NCBI GenBank assembly: GCA_947579605.1
Contig: OX388316.1
Location: 19,223,290-19,287,289 of the forward strand
DNA: 64,000 nt
Source: Athripsodes cinereus
Taxonomy: Eukaryota; Arthropoda; Insecta; Trichoptera; Leptoceridae
Direction of reading: 5' to 3'
In this document: piece after piece, positions 1 to 13,900 of the stretch
How positions within the stretch are numbered: the stretch's first letter is position 1
How the letters are laid out: the number at the start of each line of letters is the position of its first letter
The notes under the pieces: generated by a model
Told to the model about the DNA's origin: nothing
What the model saw: the letters and a program-made list of their open reading frames with translations, nothing else
Databases searched by the model: none
Translations under genes and position numbers: made by a program

Positions 1-1025
1 GCTTAAAGTATTATTACTATTCTTTACTCTTTCTTATCATCCATAGACCATCGATTTGGCACTTCAAGTCGTCGAACAATAATTATAAATAATTTAAATT
101 GACACAACAAAATTAATTCGTTTCCTATTCAACATAGACGCGTGTTGCCGTTTTACAAGATACGTAAGTAGCTCATAATCTCATCAGTAACAAAATAACA
201 ATATATTCCTTTAGGTTGTGAATCAGGGTAACAAAAAATTTAAGTAGAAAATGATTGTTTATAAATCGTAAAAAAATCATTGAGATTATAATATATGTGA
301 ATAAAATTTTCTACAAAAGATCTTTATATGTACTTTACAATTTAGAAATCATATCGTTTTTTTTTTATATAACAGCAACGAAAAAAATACAAAGTTAATA
401 GAATAAAAACCTACCTTATGTATATCTATCTACCTACATTATCTAAAAACCTACCTTATTGTATTAAAAATTTACCTACCTATGCTTAGCTGACTATTGT
501 GTATGTCTTTCTGATTACTACTATTATATTATACTTGTATAAATTCTAATATACTTTTAGTTAGAGCTGTAGTGCTTATATATATTTGTAAAAATTTGCT
601 AGTATCTAAGTTTTATATTGTTCTCCTTATATGATATGCATTGTTTTTTCACTTGACTGTTTTCTTTTTTATTATGTTTGTAAAGGCTGTTTCAGCCGTT
701 TATTGTATAAATAAATAAATAAATAAAAAATAAAATCTAGATTGTGTGTTGGAAAGTCAAGTGAAATATATCTTTTCTCTACAAGAGTTGCAAAAATACG
801 TAATAAAGATCTATATAACCAAAATTATGATCACACAAAAAGCTCATAAAGGAGTAATTTATTTTCATCAATCCATCAATCTTGGTTGGAGATCCATATT
901 GTGCAAATTCTAAAGTAGAAAAATGCGAAAGATGTCTTATTCTTAGCATTTCTAATTGGTACATAAATACACTTACAAAAAAATCCAACTCAATGTTCAT
1001 TTGATTTCACAGTGTTGCTCTCAAA
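1..1025. other. Intergenic AT-rich DNA with LINE-type 3' tail
   Basis: No gene is supported here. The open frame at 779-1000 on the - strand is low-complexity and unrecognised. At about 670-733 the sequence reads like the 3' end of a + strand LINE: a short region containing GGCTGTTTCAGCCG, then TGTATAAATAAATAAATAAA. The same style of ending recurs near 41380-41432. Confidence 0.4.
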
Positions 1026-1027
1026 TA

Positions 1028-1959
1028 TTAGGTCCTTACATATGAAATTGGCGTTTGGCGAACTGGCAACTTTGATTCAAAATATGTGGCGTTCGGCTAG
1101 GAATTCCAAATTCAAATTTATTTCAAATTTAAGACCATGTATTTCTGTGTTCGAATTACGAAATTTATTTGTTATCGCGTCATTTGTTTTTCTTTCACAT
1201 CGTTCTGTTCACAATATGGAGAACTTAAAATATCGCTATATTTACGAATATGAGTTTCACCTCGGCACTAGTGCTGCAGAAACGGCTCGTAGGATTAACA
1301 ATGCGTATGGGGAAGCTACTGCAAAAGAAAATACGGTACGTTATTGGTTCCAACGTTTCCGTTCTGGAAATTTTGACCTACAGAACAAGCCTCGTGGACG
1401 GCCGGAGACACAAGTTGATAACGAAGAATTAAAAGCAATTGTGGAAGCAGATCCATCGCAAATCACGTCAGAGTTAGCGGCAGGCTTCGGTGTGAGTGAT
1501 AAAACCATTTTGATTCACTTGAAACAAATTGGAAAAGTGAAAAAACTTGAAAAATGGGTACCGCATGAATTGGTACTGCTGCTTCAGGACAACGCTCGAC
1601 CACATACGGCACGTTTGACGACCGCAAAACTACGGGAGCTGCGACTGGAATGTCTTCGACACCCACCATACTCCCCGGACCTTGCTCCAACTGATTACCA
1701 TTTTTTTCGGAATTTGGACAACTTCATGCAAGGAAAAAAATTCAATTCTCACGAGGCTGTCCAAACGGCCTTCAAAGATTTTATTGATTCTCGCTCACAC
1801 ACTTTTTTTAGTAAAGGAATCAATGAACTACCTTCGAGATGGCAAAAGTGCATAGATAGCCATGGTACATACTTTGACTAAATAAAAAAATAGTTTCATA
1901 AAAAAAAATCGTTTTCATTTCTGCCATATGAAACGCCAATTTCATATGTAAGGACCTAA
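1028..1959 (+). mobile_element. Internally deleted mariner transposon with intact TIRs
   Basis: The ends are perfect 29-bp terminal inverted repeats (1028-1056 and 1931-1959, beginning TTAGGTCCTTACATATGAAA), flanked by TA target duplications at 1026-1027 and 1960-1961. At 932 bp it is well short of the roughly 1.3 kb of complete mariners, and the missing part lies inside the transposase. Perfect TIRs suggest a young insertion or recent mobilisation in trans; the deletion makes it non-autonomous. Confidence 0.93.
1216..1881 (+). pseudogene. Mariner transposase with in-frame internal deletion
   Basis: The frame is open upstream to 1012, but the likely start is ATG 1216, just before a typical mariner N terminus; this gives 221 aa against about 345 aa in the family. 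Residues 1-110 carry the paired helix-turn-helix DNA-binding region (ARRINNAYG, VRYWFQRFRSGNFDL, KPRGRP, SDKTILIHLKQIGKVKKL). The chain then jumps from KWVPHEL straight to LLLQDNARPHTA, which holds the second catalytic Asp. YSPDLAPTDYHFF, 34 residues further on, holds the third Asp of the D,D34D triad. The segment with the first Asp is missing, so catalysis should be lost although DNA binding could persist. The deletion keeps the frame open. The stop at 1879-1881 lies about 50 bp inside the right TIR. Confidence 0.9.
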
Positions 1960-1961
1960 TA

Positions 1962-2897
1962 AAATTAGCTTACCTACTCGTTTACCGAAATTACGTAAGT
2001 TGTGGTATTATTGTGTATAATAATAATAACATTAGTAATGTAGGTTAGGTTAGGTTAGGTTGCAAGAGAAAATTTTGAATATATAGAGGTATATGTATGC
2101 TGTACAGTACTAACAAAGGTTTTGTTCGGACGGATCTCGCTATTATCTCCCAAAACTATTATACTATTACATACTAAATCTCATACAACAAAGTGAACAT
2201 TATGAAATATATAATTAATTTATTATTCAACAGCCTAAGCTAGAATCAATTATTGTTCGTGTTGTAATTTTCGATCCTTCATGATAAATTATAGTTCATA
2301 GTTCAATTGGTTGAATAACCTAAATTTATTTTCAACAATAGCATCAATAAATAGGCATAATTTTGGTAAATTAAATCACGTTTTTCTCTTTCTTAAATAT
2401 TGTTAGGATCTTCAATAGTCATACAAAAATGTTTGAAGTCATTCCTGTATCAATCACTGAATCTCGCGGAAGCTCAGTGCAAAAACTAGCATCCTCCATT
2501 CTGAAACAGACCCAGTGCCTTTACAATACTTAACAATAAAAATAATATGAGCAGATATGTACCTAAACCAAGATCATGCCTAATATTGTATACCGAGTAA
2601 GGAAGAAATTTAATTTTAGTCCTAATTCATTGAAACACTTTATCAAAATAGCAAATCATACTAATTCTTGGATAATACTCTAACCACATCCCGGATGCGA
2701 AGTGTGGTTGTATTAATGATGAATGCTTCTTTTTTGTTTTCGATTTTCTATTTCAAACATTTAAATCTACTAATGATCCTTAATATCCTTAGAACTTTTT
2801 GTATAAACCACAGTAAGTTTTTAATCATATATATATTTTAAAAATTATTTCAATGGTTATTTCAGGACTAAAAAACGATAAGACAAGGTATGTTATT
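1962..2897. other. Non-coding AT-rich DNA
   Basis: No open frame, exon-like segment or recognisable repeat is seen apart from the telomere-like run at 2041-2061. Confidence 0.5.
2041..2061 (+). repeat. Short interstitial TTAGG telomere-like run
   Basis: TTAGG is repeated four times in tandem. TTAGG is the canonical telomeric repeat of most insects. A run this short inside a chromosome may come from break repair, or from chance. Confidence 0.7.
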
Positions 2898-3151
2898 ACT
2901 TTATCCCGTGGAGCACCCGGTAAAGAATTGGTCTCCCACTCTTCTCCATAAGTTTTCGAGTGTCCAGTAAAAGGCAGGTGTTCGAAAAAATTAAGACATT
3001 GTACATCTTAAACTCAGCGAAGAGTTTGCCACCCATCCTGAATGTCTTGATTTTATATTGGCACGAAGAGAATAGCTTGCATGTTTCTTACATGTAGCTG
3101 GTCTGCTGGTTACCCCACTTGTGGGATATGCCGTGATGGTATAGAAGTAGA
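2898..3151 (+). repeat. SINE-like ~250-bp repeat family, near full-length copy
   Basis: The copy runs from CCGTGGAGCACCCGG to GCCGTGATGGTAT, followed by a degenerate AGAAGTAGAAG tail. It closely matches the copy at 62113-62390. GTTATTA flanks it (2891-2897 and 3152-3158), a possible short target duplication. The sense orientation used in this annotation runs from the GTGGAGCACC end to the GTGATGGTAT end. Confidence 0.8.
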
Positions 3152-3158
3152 AGTTATT

Positions 3159-4926
3159 AGTTAATTCCATCTATGAAGCATATTGGTCAATGAAGAATGA
3201 CGAAACTCTTTTTTATCTCTTTCCTCGTTTAAATGCCCTTTCGGGAGTATTGGTTGTCAGCTAACAGAGTATCTTCATTCAGCGTAATATGAATAAAAGC
3301 AAATAAATTAATTATATGTGAACTGTATAGTATATATTTTTTTTCATCTTAAAGAAACAGTGTTTTGCTCGAAAGGTTACAAAGGAATAGGTATATTTTC
3401 AATAAAAAAAACTCTTACAACTAGGTAAGGTAACAATATGAAAACATTTACAATATACAAAAAAAATATGCTATCGGTGCTAATACAAAATGCCCTTGGC
3501 GACGCATCGTCTCCTGCTCTCATCAAACTTCCTAATGTAAAACAAGCTCAACAAATTTTATGAAAGAATTATATTGTTTGTATCATAATATCATGCACTC
3601 GCTAATCAATTTATGTTTGAAAAAACTACGACAGCACGCCTTCTATACTTCACAATTATAATGTATTTATTATGTTTTGTAGGTCAGACATTAATAATAA
3701 GGTATTTGCTTTATCATCAATTAAAGTAATTGTTATAATTATTATATTGCATTCATCCCAACTGCGCAAAAAGATTATAATCGCGTCTCGACAAAACAAT
3801 TCAGGGGAACTGTCCTGGATGGCATCCTTATAATAAGGCTATTTTACATTGCGATTCATAATATGATGATGCAAATTCATGAATCTAAATTTTTGCTCGA
3901 AATACGTGTTAACTTGTCACATAGACATTCTGGTATTTAAAAACTGTTCTTATCTTTGAACTTCCAAGACTCTCCATTTAGACTATAAATTTATGTATGA
4001 CATTCAGTGTTTTCAGTGAATTGGTAAACTGCAAAAAATAAATAGAAAAATTATTTTACGAAACAACTTTTGTCCTGTTTTTAAATTACTTTGAATTCAG
4101 TAAACCAAAGTGACCACCAACGCTGGTAATTGGCTATGAAATTTTCTCATGAATTTGTAATCAGAATGGCACAAGCCTTAAAACGAAACTTTCATAAAAA
4201 TATTCCATGGTGCTAATGAAAATACCAAAAATAAATACAAGCATGATTAGGGTAGTTACAATGCACTACAGATTGTTTCGAGTAGTTCAATATTTAAAGA
4301 ACAATTGTTACCTCTCAACTCAATCAAACAAAGAAAAAGTTTTTGAACTTACTTTCTTAAATAAGTTGGCCTACATTCACAATGCACATTCGCGCGTTTA
4401 TAATATTTTAAGTACAGTTTCATACGTCGATTGACTGTATGAGCGGTACACATAGTTATAACATCAATTAATGATTACACTAAGTATATTTTATAATTTT
4501 AATTATATGTATCACATAAATAAGTCATATACCTACTATCATATTATGTTTATTTTTTACACCACGCGCAGTTTATTCAAACACTTTGCGAAGAACGCTC
4601 TATCGACGAGATAATAAAATTATTGAAATTGTACTCCGTTACAAAATAAACTATATACATTTTTGAATGAAGATAATAATTATTTTATCAAAAAGTGTAT
4701 CAATACTTACTCAACTCTTTTTAGTTAACATAGACTATTGTTTATCTGTTTTATTATCTGAGATTTGATTTTGTGTTTGATATTTAGAAAATTATTTTAT
4801 ATGTGTAACTGAAATCTGTTGATATTTTTACAAACTACAAGTTGCCAAAAATTTATATTTTAATTTTTGTTGTGTTTTTGGAAAAGTGATATAGACAAAT
4901 ACAAAGAACTAAGTTTTGTTTTAAGA
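3159..4926. other. Upstream region of Kazal gene 1
   Basis: This is AT-rich DNA with no recognised repeat or gene. The 75-aa open frame at 4207-4434 shows no domain. The promoter of gene 1 should lie in the last few hundred bases, but I see no convincing TATA box or initiator. Confidence 0.4.
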
Positions 4927-4963
4927 ATGTACGTTCCACGTGTTTTAATATTTATGTACATTG
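4927..4963 (+). CDS. Gene 1 exon 1 (signal peptide)
   Basis: The ATG opens MYVPRVLIFMYI plus one base of the next codon, followed directly by a gtaagt donor. With exon 2 it yields a continuous hydrophobic leader. The paralogous gene 2 has the same arrangement: a short signal exon ending in phase 1. The large distance to exon 2 is the main doubt. Confidence 0.6.
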
Positions 4964-7900
4964 GTAAGTTTTATACCTAATATGATAATATTATTAATTG
5001 GTAGCCATGGAGTCACCGGAACCGAAAAGGCCTCCTTCTTTTTTATGTAAGTGTTCGAGGGTGTCCTCTAAAAAACGGATATTGATAAACCAGCTTAGAG
5101 ATATGACACGCATCTTGAATGACTTATTTTTTCTTTCACAAAGAGGATAACCTGTACATTCATCACAGGCAGTTAGTCCACTAGCTATCCCAGTAGGATA
5201 TTATGTCGTGATGGTATAAAATATAGACAGTATTAACATTTACCTACTAATTTTTTTTTTGCTAAGTAGGTATCGAATATTTTCTTTCGGGAATAATGAC
5301 TTGTGATATTTTGTTATCAAATTAATGAACAATTTTTGACCATTGATTCTTCGCCTTGCATGTCATTTTAGTTATTCGGGTGAGTTAGTTAAAAAGTATT
5401 TCAAATTTAGTTAAAAATATTTTAATTTGAATTTGAGTTACATTACCGTAATATAGAAAAGTTGACTATTAAAAACGGCTGGCTATTTTTTCTTGTTTTT
5501 CTTAGAGACACATAGTGAAATATTTGTTTTTAGAGAGATTTTCTATCTACACTTATTTTGGAAGGATTAATTTTTGTACCAATAACCCCACCTCTTGTCC
5601 CGACTTTCTCAATGTTTCGATATTGTTATCATATGTACATTTTATGATTATGAAAGATGGTCTTCTTAGTCATCATAAACCTAAATATTTCACGGATCCA
5701 GGTGAACTTTGTACATTTATTCATGTAGCAGTTTATTTTATTTATTTATTTATTTATGTGGTACAATGAACTACTGCATCAGCCTTTGCATACAATACAA
5801 TAAAACAAAACACACAACTGAAATTAATTATGAGGATATATTTTTTTTCTGATACATTGTTTTTTTTATTTTCTTACAATAATATTTGTAGACATTTCTC
5901 TAAGTAAAAAAATAAAGTAAAAAAAAAAGGTTCAACATCATTATGGATTCTTACTATCTAAACACCGACACAGTGAATTATCATCTTCTTAACGCAAAAC
6001 ACCTGAAAAATAGAGTATACTTACACAGTATATAAATACATTATGGGATCATTCTTCTTTTCTTTGTACCTTATCAGGTTTCTCCAATGTTGGGGATCAC
6101 TTCTGCAAAAGCCTATATATCATGAGTCAGTCAGAAGAGTTTCTTCACAAGTTCCACTCTAGTCCAGTGACTTTTAATGGACAACCATGAGGCTTGGTTA
6201 ATAAACCATCAAAAAAAGAATGTTCATTTAAAACTCTAATGCAAAAATTAATTAATTTTGTCCAAAAGGCGTACTCGTTGTCCTGAGGTTTGTCTTCCAG
6301 TTTACCTCATGAGTATTGATTTTCGTATAAATTACTTAACATTGTTATATTCATGAGACCAAAATATAATCAACTTAATCTTTCACCGTTATACTTCTAA
6401 CAAAGTTGGTCCCTTTTAATCATTTACGCTTCCTTAAATTTTAATATGATGTCAGACATAATCTTCCACGAAAAAGGTTTTCTATTTTAAGCGAGTTATG
6501 CTAATCGACCTATATCATAATATTTTGTATAAAGGATAATTTCCACGAAGATAATCTGTTCTCCTGGTAGGTACCTATTAGTTTTAAATTCATCAAGTAG
6601 TAATAGTAGCTGAATATCAATTTTATATCGAACTCTTCCTTAAGGTTACCTTTGAAATATTGAAAACTTAAGCAATAAGTTCGTTTTTCAACAATATTGT
6701 TCTAAATAGTTTTTTCTTATCAAATTGAATTTCATTCTAATAGACATTTATTTTCTTTGTATTTAAATCTATCAATTTTATCCGATTCAGAAAATAGCTT
6801 GTAGATACCATAAGTATCTACCTTCCTGAGAAAATAAATAGGCGACACCATGATTCAAACAATTTAGACAGTTCTATAGCCATCTTTCAGCATGATATTA
6901 ACAATATACGTACCTATTGAATATCCATGCACTGAGAAAAATACTAACGAAATTTCACAACGAATCATTGGTACGTACTGATGAATTGTTTGTACTATCT
7001 CTGATCCTAATCTGATAGTACGTAGGTACCAATGGATTCGTTGTGAAATTTCGTTAGTATTTTTCTCAGTGTATGAATTTGATATCACTAATATCTCGTT
7101 ATATAAAGTTTTTAAGCCTAAAGCCTGCCCAGAAGATAAAATAGAGTATTTTTTTTTTTTGCGAACGTGCTTAAATATTTGTTAGTGGATTATTAATATA
7201 ATTTTTAATTTCTTTAGTGTAAAGATACTGCAATGTTTTCATAAATAACTTCAAAAATACCCAAAGCAGTCATGTGCTAATACCGAGAAATACTAATTAT
7301 TGAAACAATCCATCTTCTTTTCAATTATGACGAAAATCACTGTCACGAAAATGAACAAAGTGATAAGTAATTGAATTTCTTTTTAAAACTATTGTTGATA
7401 GTGTGAAGAACATTTAATGAAAAGAATATCATAATTGCTTAATCAATATTTGTTGTGATTAAGTAAGAAAATTTCTTTTTCATTTCACATTTTGTGGTAA
7501 TTAACCTTACGTACTTTATATTATTTAAACTTATTTTTTCAATATTCCCTCTGAATAGCTCCACACATATTACGTAGGTGCCTTATGTTATTTGGTCTCT
7601 AAAATTAATAGAATCGTTTGGATTATGATACTCAATTTCTAATAATTGTCCACAATAAATACGCAGCCTAATTAAGTAATTGTAAGTTTTAATTATCATT
7701 GAAGCAAGTGATTAAAATTATCATTTAATTATCATTGAAGCAACTTAATTAAAAGAATGGTCGAAAAGTTAATTGGACTGGAACAGAATCGTAACATTTA
7801 CTGGAATTTTATCTTTTAACCCTTCAGGCGATCTATGATGCCTCTCATATGAGTGTGAATGATATAGGAAATACCATTCCTGAAACATCCACGTGTAAGA

Positions 7901-10900
7901 GAGGGCAAAATCCTTAATGAAATCATATTTATTTAGGTGGATCATCGTGAGATTGAAAAGGGCTGTTTCGACCGTGTATAAAATTCTATGAAGAGAGTTA
8001 CGAAGTAAGAGGTATTTTATTATTTGACCAAATTACTTATGCTAACCAATAACGTACATGTATTTTAATATATTATATTATGGCATGTCCTAATAATATG
8101 ATGAAAGTGGTTTCCTGCCAATATTGAGTACAATACATCGTATAGGTTGTACTTCACAACACACCTCATCAAAAAATAAATAAAGATGATATTATGTGGT
8201 AGCGAAACTATAAAAAATATAAATAAAACATTGAATCTTCTATTCATTTGAAGTGTAATTAGCTGTTATGAATTTGGTAATACACACCATGTTTATAATA
8301 TATTTTTTAGGTATATAAATAGATGATAACCTAGAATTGTTAACACGTCCATTCTTGACCTAAACGTGAGTAATGTTATCAGTAATAGAGCGGCGTTCGT
8401 TTGCGTTGATATAATCGATTCATTATCAACTAATATTAATGACTCGTGCGAGAGATTGTCTGATGTAAGTTTCATACATACCTAATACATAAGATCGACA
8501 TCAAATAAAGGACGGTCAATAAACGTAGTTATCAACTCAATGTTACTCGTTTTAGGTACATGTTATATTCTCATAGATTTGTTGATGTTTTTAAGATTTT
8601 TTCATGGAAGTTTTCCTTATTTACTGTAATTAAAAACGGACATCACCATTTTCTGTAAGACTGCAACTGCTTACAAATACTGTTAATATATATTTGAAGC
8701 AACTTTATAAATAATATGTGTATGTTTGAGTCAAATTAATGTCGTTGATTTTCATTTGTTATTTTCAATAAACTCGAGTTTATTGATGAGGCATTATATT
8801 CCGAGTAAATATTTCAATTAGTATAGCATGAAAAAGACTATTTCTACACATAAAACACAAGTCGTCCTCTTTATGCCAATATAAATAAAAGCATTCAGAA
8901 TTGATGGCATACCTCATCTTGCTTCATACGTAAACACTATACGAAAATAGGCTTTGTGAAATAAACAAAACTGTAGCTTTTTAAAGAAAACAATAATAAG
9001 TAGGTATACCTACTAATAATCTTATTTGGAACAATAAAGTCCTTTTTGAAATATGATAGTAAAGTAAACACAAACATGCCTAATGTATACTCAAAGATGA
9101 TGTTATTATTATTGAATTATGAGATAGGTACTCATCCCATATTGTATGTAAATAAATAACATAAACAGTACTACGTGTTCACTTTTATCAAAATGACGAC
9201 ATTACGTAGAATATTTACGACTTAATTCTATTTAAAAATACAAATAATGATGTGAAAGAAATCTAATAAAAATCTTGGTATCTTCTTCTTTCAGTACCGT
9301 TTCAGGTCCCCCGATGTTGGCGATCACTCTGGAGCATGCCTCCCTATCTCGCGCTGTGCGGACAAGAGGCCTGAGTCAAAACACATTTTAACGCTAAGTT
9401 TTCGTTCCGTTAACGTTCGAATATAGACGACGTTGCAAGCAAGTGTCAATTTCATTGCTAAGATAATTGTCACTTTGGCGCAACGTCGTCTGCACTCAAA
9501 CGATTAAAACACGAAAACGTAACGCTAAAATGTGTTTTGACTCAGGCCTCAGAACCCGAAGTCAAAATAAATTTTAACGTTATGTTTTCATTCCGATAGC
9601 GTTCGAATACAGACGATGTTGCAAGCAAGTGTCATTTCGTTGCTAAGATACAAAATAGTTACGAAAATTGTCACTTTGGTGCAATGTCGTCTATATTCGA
9701 ACGATTGGAACACGAAAACGTAACGCTAAAATGTGTTTTGACTTAGGCCTCAGTTCTCCCATTCGTGTTATTCCGCAGCCACGACAACTGTCTCCTTCCT
9801 ACTCCACGACGTCCCTCAATCTTGCCTTCTATTATCAACTGCAGAAGCCAAAAAACTAATAAAATCTACTACTGCATCATCATTGGATATCCCACAATTG
9901 GGGTAGCCAGCAGACCAGCTACATGTAACAAACACGCAAGCTGTCCTCGTCAACTTAAAAAATAATGTTTGATTTTTTTTTATCAAATCACGAAAAATTT
10001 AGCATTAGTTGTTGTTGCCGAAAGATCTTCCCTCATAATACAACATTCATCTTTACAATCATAATATTTTAATAAATTTAATGTAAAAACAACAAAAGTG
10101 TTAACACTATGGAAATTCATTATTAACATATAATTAAATAATTTTTATTTAAAACACTGTATTCTTTCCAAATGAGAGGTGAATAAACACAATATTTTAT
10201 CTACCAAAAGAAAGGTAACCAGTATGCTTACTGCATATAATAGACGTGCAAGTTGTCTTCTTCGTGTCAACGAAAATTAAGTTATTCAAAATTGACGAAA
10301 AATCTCATTGCTGACTAAAATATGTTAAATAATTAATTTCTTAATTATGATGTGTTACAAATCGGTATTACCAATAACAGAAAACTCAAAAACCTTTATT
10401 AAAAGTTAGGGACCTATTATTTGTTGGAGATTCTATATCATTTGCGAAAAATATCTTAAAAAATATCTTAATAAGGATTATAAGTTCTTTGAAACTGAAA
10501 AGTGGTTATTTTTGTTGCAAAAGGAACAGAATGTGAAAACTACAAAGAACTAAAAGAATCGTGTATAGTTATCAAATTTTCATAAAAAAAAACTTACACG
10601 ACACATTAGCCTTGAAATAAAAGTTTCAAAATATTGGAATATCTCTTATAGGCACCATTACAAAGTAGTTAAACCGCAAAAAGCAAAACCATTCTCATGA
10701 ATATTATGTATGTAAAACCACGGAGAAAAATATGTATTCCATATCATCTCTGAATAGAGAAAAGTTTGCACATTACACAAGTCATTATGGAGAAAATATA
10801 CGATAAAAGGTACTTCAATAAAATTTTATATACCATATAACCAAATACTCATAATGTATTTTGCGACCTTGGCATATATTTTCATCCCTTCTTCATACAT

Positions 10901-13900
10901 CACTACTTTACAGAAGTATTTAGTACAAATTCAGTACAATGAGGTGTTGATTTGATGTTTTTCTTACAAAATACACTTTCAGTATTCTATATCATACTTT
11001 AAGCCCATATTTTTTCATTCATCGCTCTCTAAATTGCACCATTCCATTTTCCAGCCTTAGCCGATTCGTAAACGTCGAGACACCTAAAGGAAAATGTTAA
11101 AAAAGGTCATCTTTCATTCTGCCTTAGTCGGAAATTGAACCCGGGACATTGTGATTTTATGGCAAGAGCGTTATCTGTTCGCTACTCTGGCCACACATTA
11201 ATCATTTATTTAAATTATATTAATAAATTTGAAAAATTAAAAATTATTAAATTACAACCAACATTCACATCAATAAATTAGATGAATAAATTATTTAGGT
11301 AATCAACTAGCTGATAACGCTGTTACGAAAATTAGCTTCTTCTTATATAAAAAATAAGTTTGTTCGAAAACATATACACTAATATAGAATATTTTTTTTG
11401 AAGGAACACTAATATAGAATATTTTTTTTGAAGGAACATAAAAATAAAAGTCAACATTACTGCTACTCAAATTGAATATCTTTATTTTTTCTGGCGCGTG
11501 TGGAGGACAATTTGAACGTATGTTTCAATTCGGGCTCGCTGACGTGAAACACGTCAGCGAGCCCGCGAGGCCGGAGAAAGAGAGTGAAGTTGGTTGCAGA
11601 TGGTCAACCAAGAGAATTTTTAACAGAAGTCAAAACAAAGTTTAAATTAATTTTAGCGGGATTCTTTCCTTCAAAAAGTCAAATTGTAACTATGTAAATT
11701 TAATACGGAAATACCCTAATATTTATGTACTGTTATTTTTAACTATACAAGGTTCGTTGGATAGGCAACAATGGCTTTGAGCCACCCAATTTTATTGAAT
11801 TCAAAATTCTTTACCCTGAGCTGGGTTTCAATCTAGTTATCACACAAATTTAAAGCAATCAATTTTATATTATAAACTTATATTAGGTATACCTACGGTG
11901 TTATCACAGTAACATAAAGAAAATGTCGTCATGTTTATTTATAGATTTATATATTATTGTACTTATTATATACCTACTACATAATATAATTAAATCATAC
12001 TCACTGATATTTGTAATTTAGCTGTGATTAAAGAGATTTTTACTTAAATTATTATGAATTACTTTTTTTAATCGCAACGTTGTTTATCTTGTAGGAATGT
12101 ACTCTTTCTTGTACCAATGAGAGATCACACTTGAAGAAAATAACGACGCAGAAAATGTTTTCATATGTATTACTAACCCACATACGCATCATGGAGTTGT
12201 CAAAATAATATTAATTTGTGTAAAGTTGATATTTTTCAACCGACGGTACTTGGTGGAAATTCATTTTGAATTTATTATAAATAAAACAACTATTTATAGC
12301 ACATTCTATAAATAGTGGATATACTATAAATAATTATTTAGTTATAATTTATTTATTTTTTAAAAAGATATATCTGGATTTTGTTATAAACCCAAATACA
12401 ACCTTATACACCTTTCACACTAAGCTAAAAGCTTGTGCCGTGAAAGGGGAGTCTGCCGACACCTGGGATCGAACCACGGACTCCTTGTTCTGGAGGCCGA
12501 GACTCTACCTCCAGGCTACCGACGAACAAAATTAATTCAATAGTTTGTGTCGCTCATCCTGAATGTCTAAATTTTTATTTATTTGTTTTATTCTTCTTGC
12601 ACATCATCATTCATATAACAAATTAAATAAAGCAATATACACAAGAAAAAATGTGATGATGTGCAGTGGCGAGATTATCACTATATAGTGATTTCTTCCA
12701 TCAAACCACAATTTTCATTGGTCGACCTACAGCTCAATTCGTTGTCTACTCCGTTTGTGGGAAAAGTGATATGTTTATAAAATGTCTTCCACTCTTTTTT
12801 TGAAGTGTTGTGTCTAAATCAGTTTTTTTTTTTTGCACGTTATCATTATAATACAGAAATTACAAAACAATATGACATAATGAAATGCAGTGGCGAGATT
12901 ATTAGGTACTTTTTAGTGATTTTTTGACAATAATATTTAACCAAATTTGTAGTGTAAAAACAGTGATATGTTATACCTAGATTTGCAATATGAATCTCAA
13001 ACATGTACCATCAATAAAATCTCGTTGCGTTCCTTGGTGCCGCAATTTTTAGTTTGAAAAAAAGCGACACACATATAAATTGTTTGTAGATAACAAGAGA
13101 TAGACAATATGAGAATTGGGGTTATAACAGACGACAAAGGCCGGTAGATAGAGATGAATATATACAAAAGAAAAGAGATGAATATATATTACTCAGGTAT
13201 TGTACCTCGACGGGTGGGTACACATTTTTAGAGAATATTTGTATGACATTGCGAATCTAGTTGTAACATATCACTGTGTAAAAATAGTAAACAATGTATT
13301 ATAATGTGAAATAATAGTGTAAATGCGCCCTTGAGATGATTTGAATCATGAAGACGGCGCAATATAAATGACGGCGCAATAAAAATTAAAGTGGTTGTAG
13401 TACATAATTAACTAAAAAAAAATCAAAATCAGTAAATAAACATTGCAGAATTTCTCAATTTTTTGAAGGCACAGAGAGAACAGTTTGCATTTTTACTGTC
13501 TCGTTTGTGGAATATGGCGTAATGTAATGGTATTGAATTTATTTATTTATTTTATTCTTCACCTACATTGTATAGTGTAGTGCAAAACAATTTCATTATG
13601 AGAATAAAAATGAGTCATCGCTTCGTAGAAATTCATAATTACTCGCAAAACGATATCATAAAAAAATAATTTAAGAATGTATTTATTTCACTACTAATGA
13701 CCCGATCTTCCCTTTCTACTGTAATTTAATAGCGTCTTTTGAGAAATTCATTAGAAAAGTTTTTCAGGTATTTTCAGTAAAAAGATAATATTCAAATTCT
13801 TTTGATCTCTAATCTCAATATTACACACCTTTTATAGTCAAAAGGAGAGGATGGCGTAAATTGAATTGAAACACATTCCCCATTAGATTTCACTTAGTAA

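Noticed and set aside
11531..11565. microRNA precursor or bacterial-type terminator
   Set aside because: A 16-bp stem with a 3-nt loop is too short for a pre-miRNA, and there is no T-tract.
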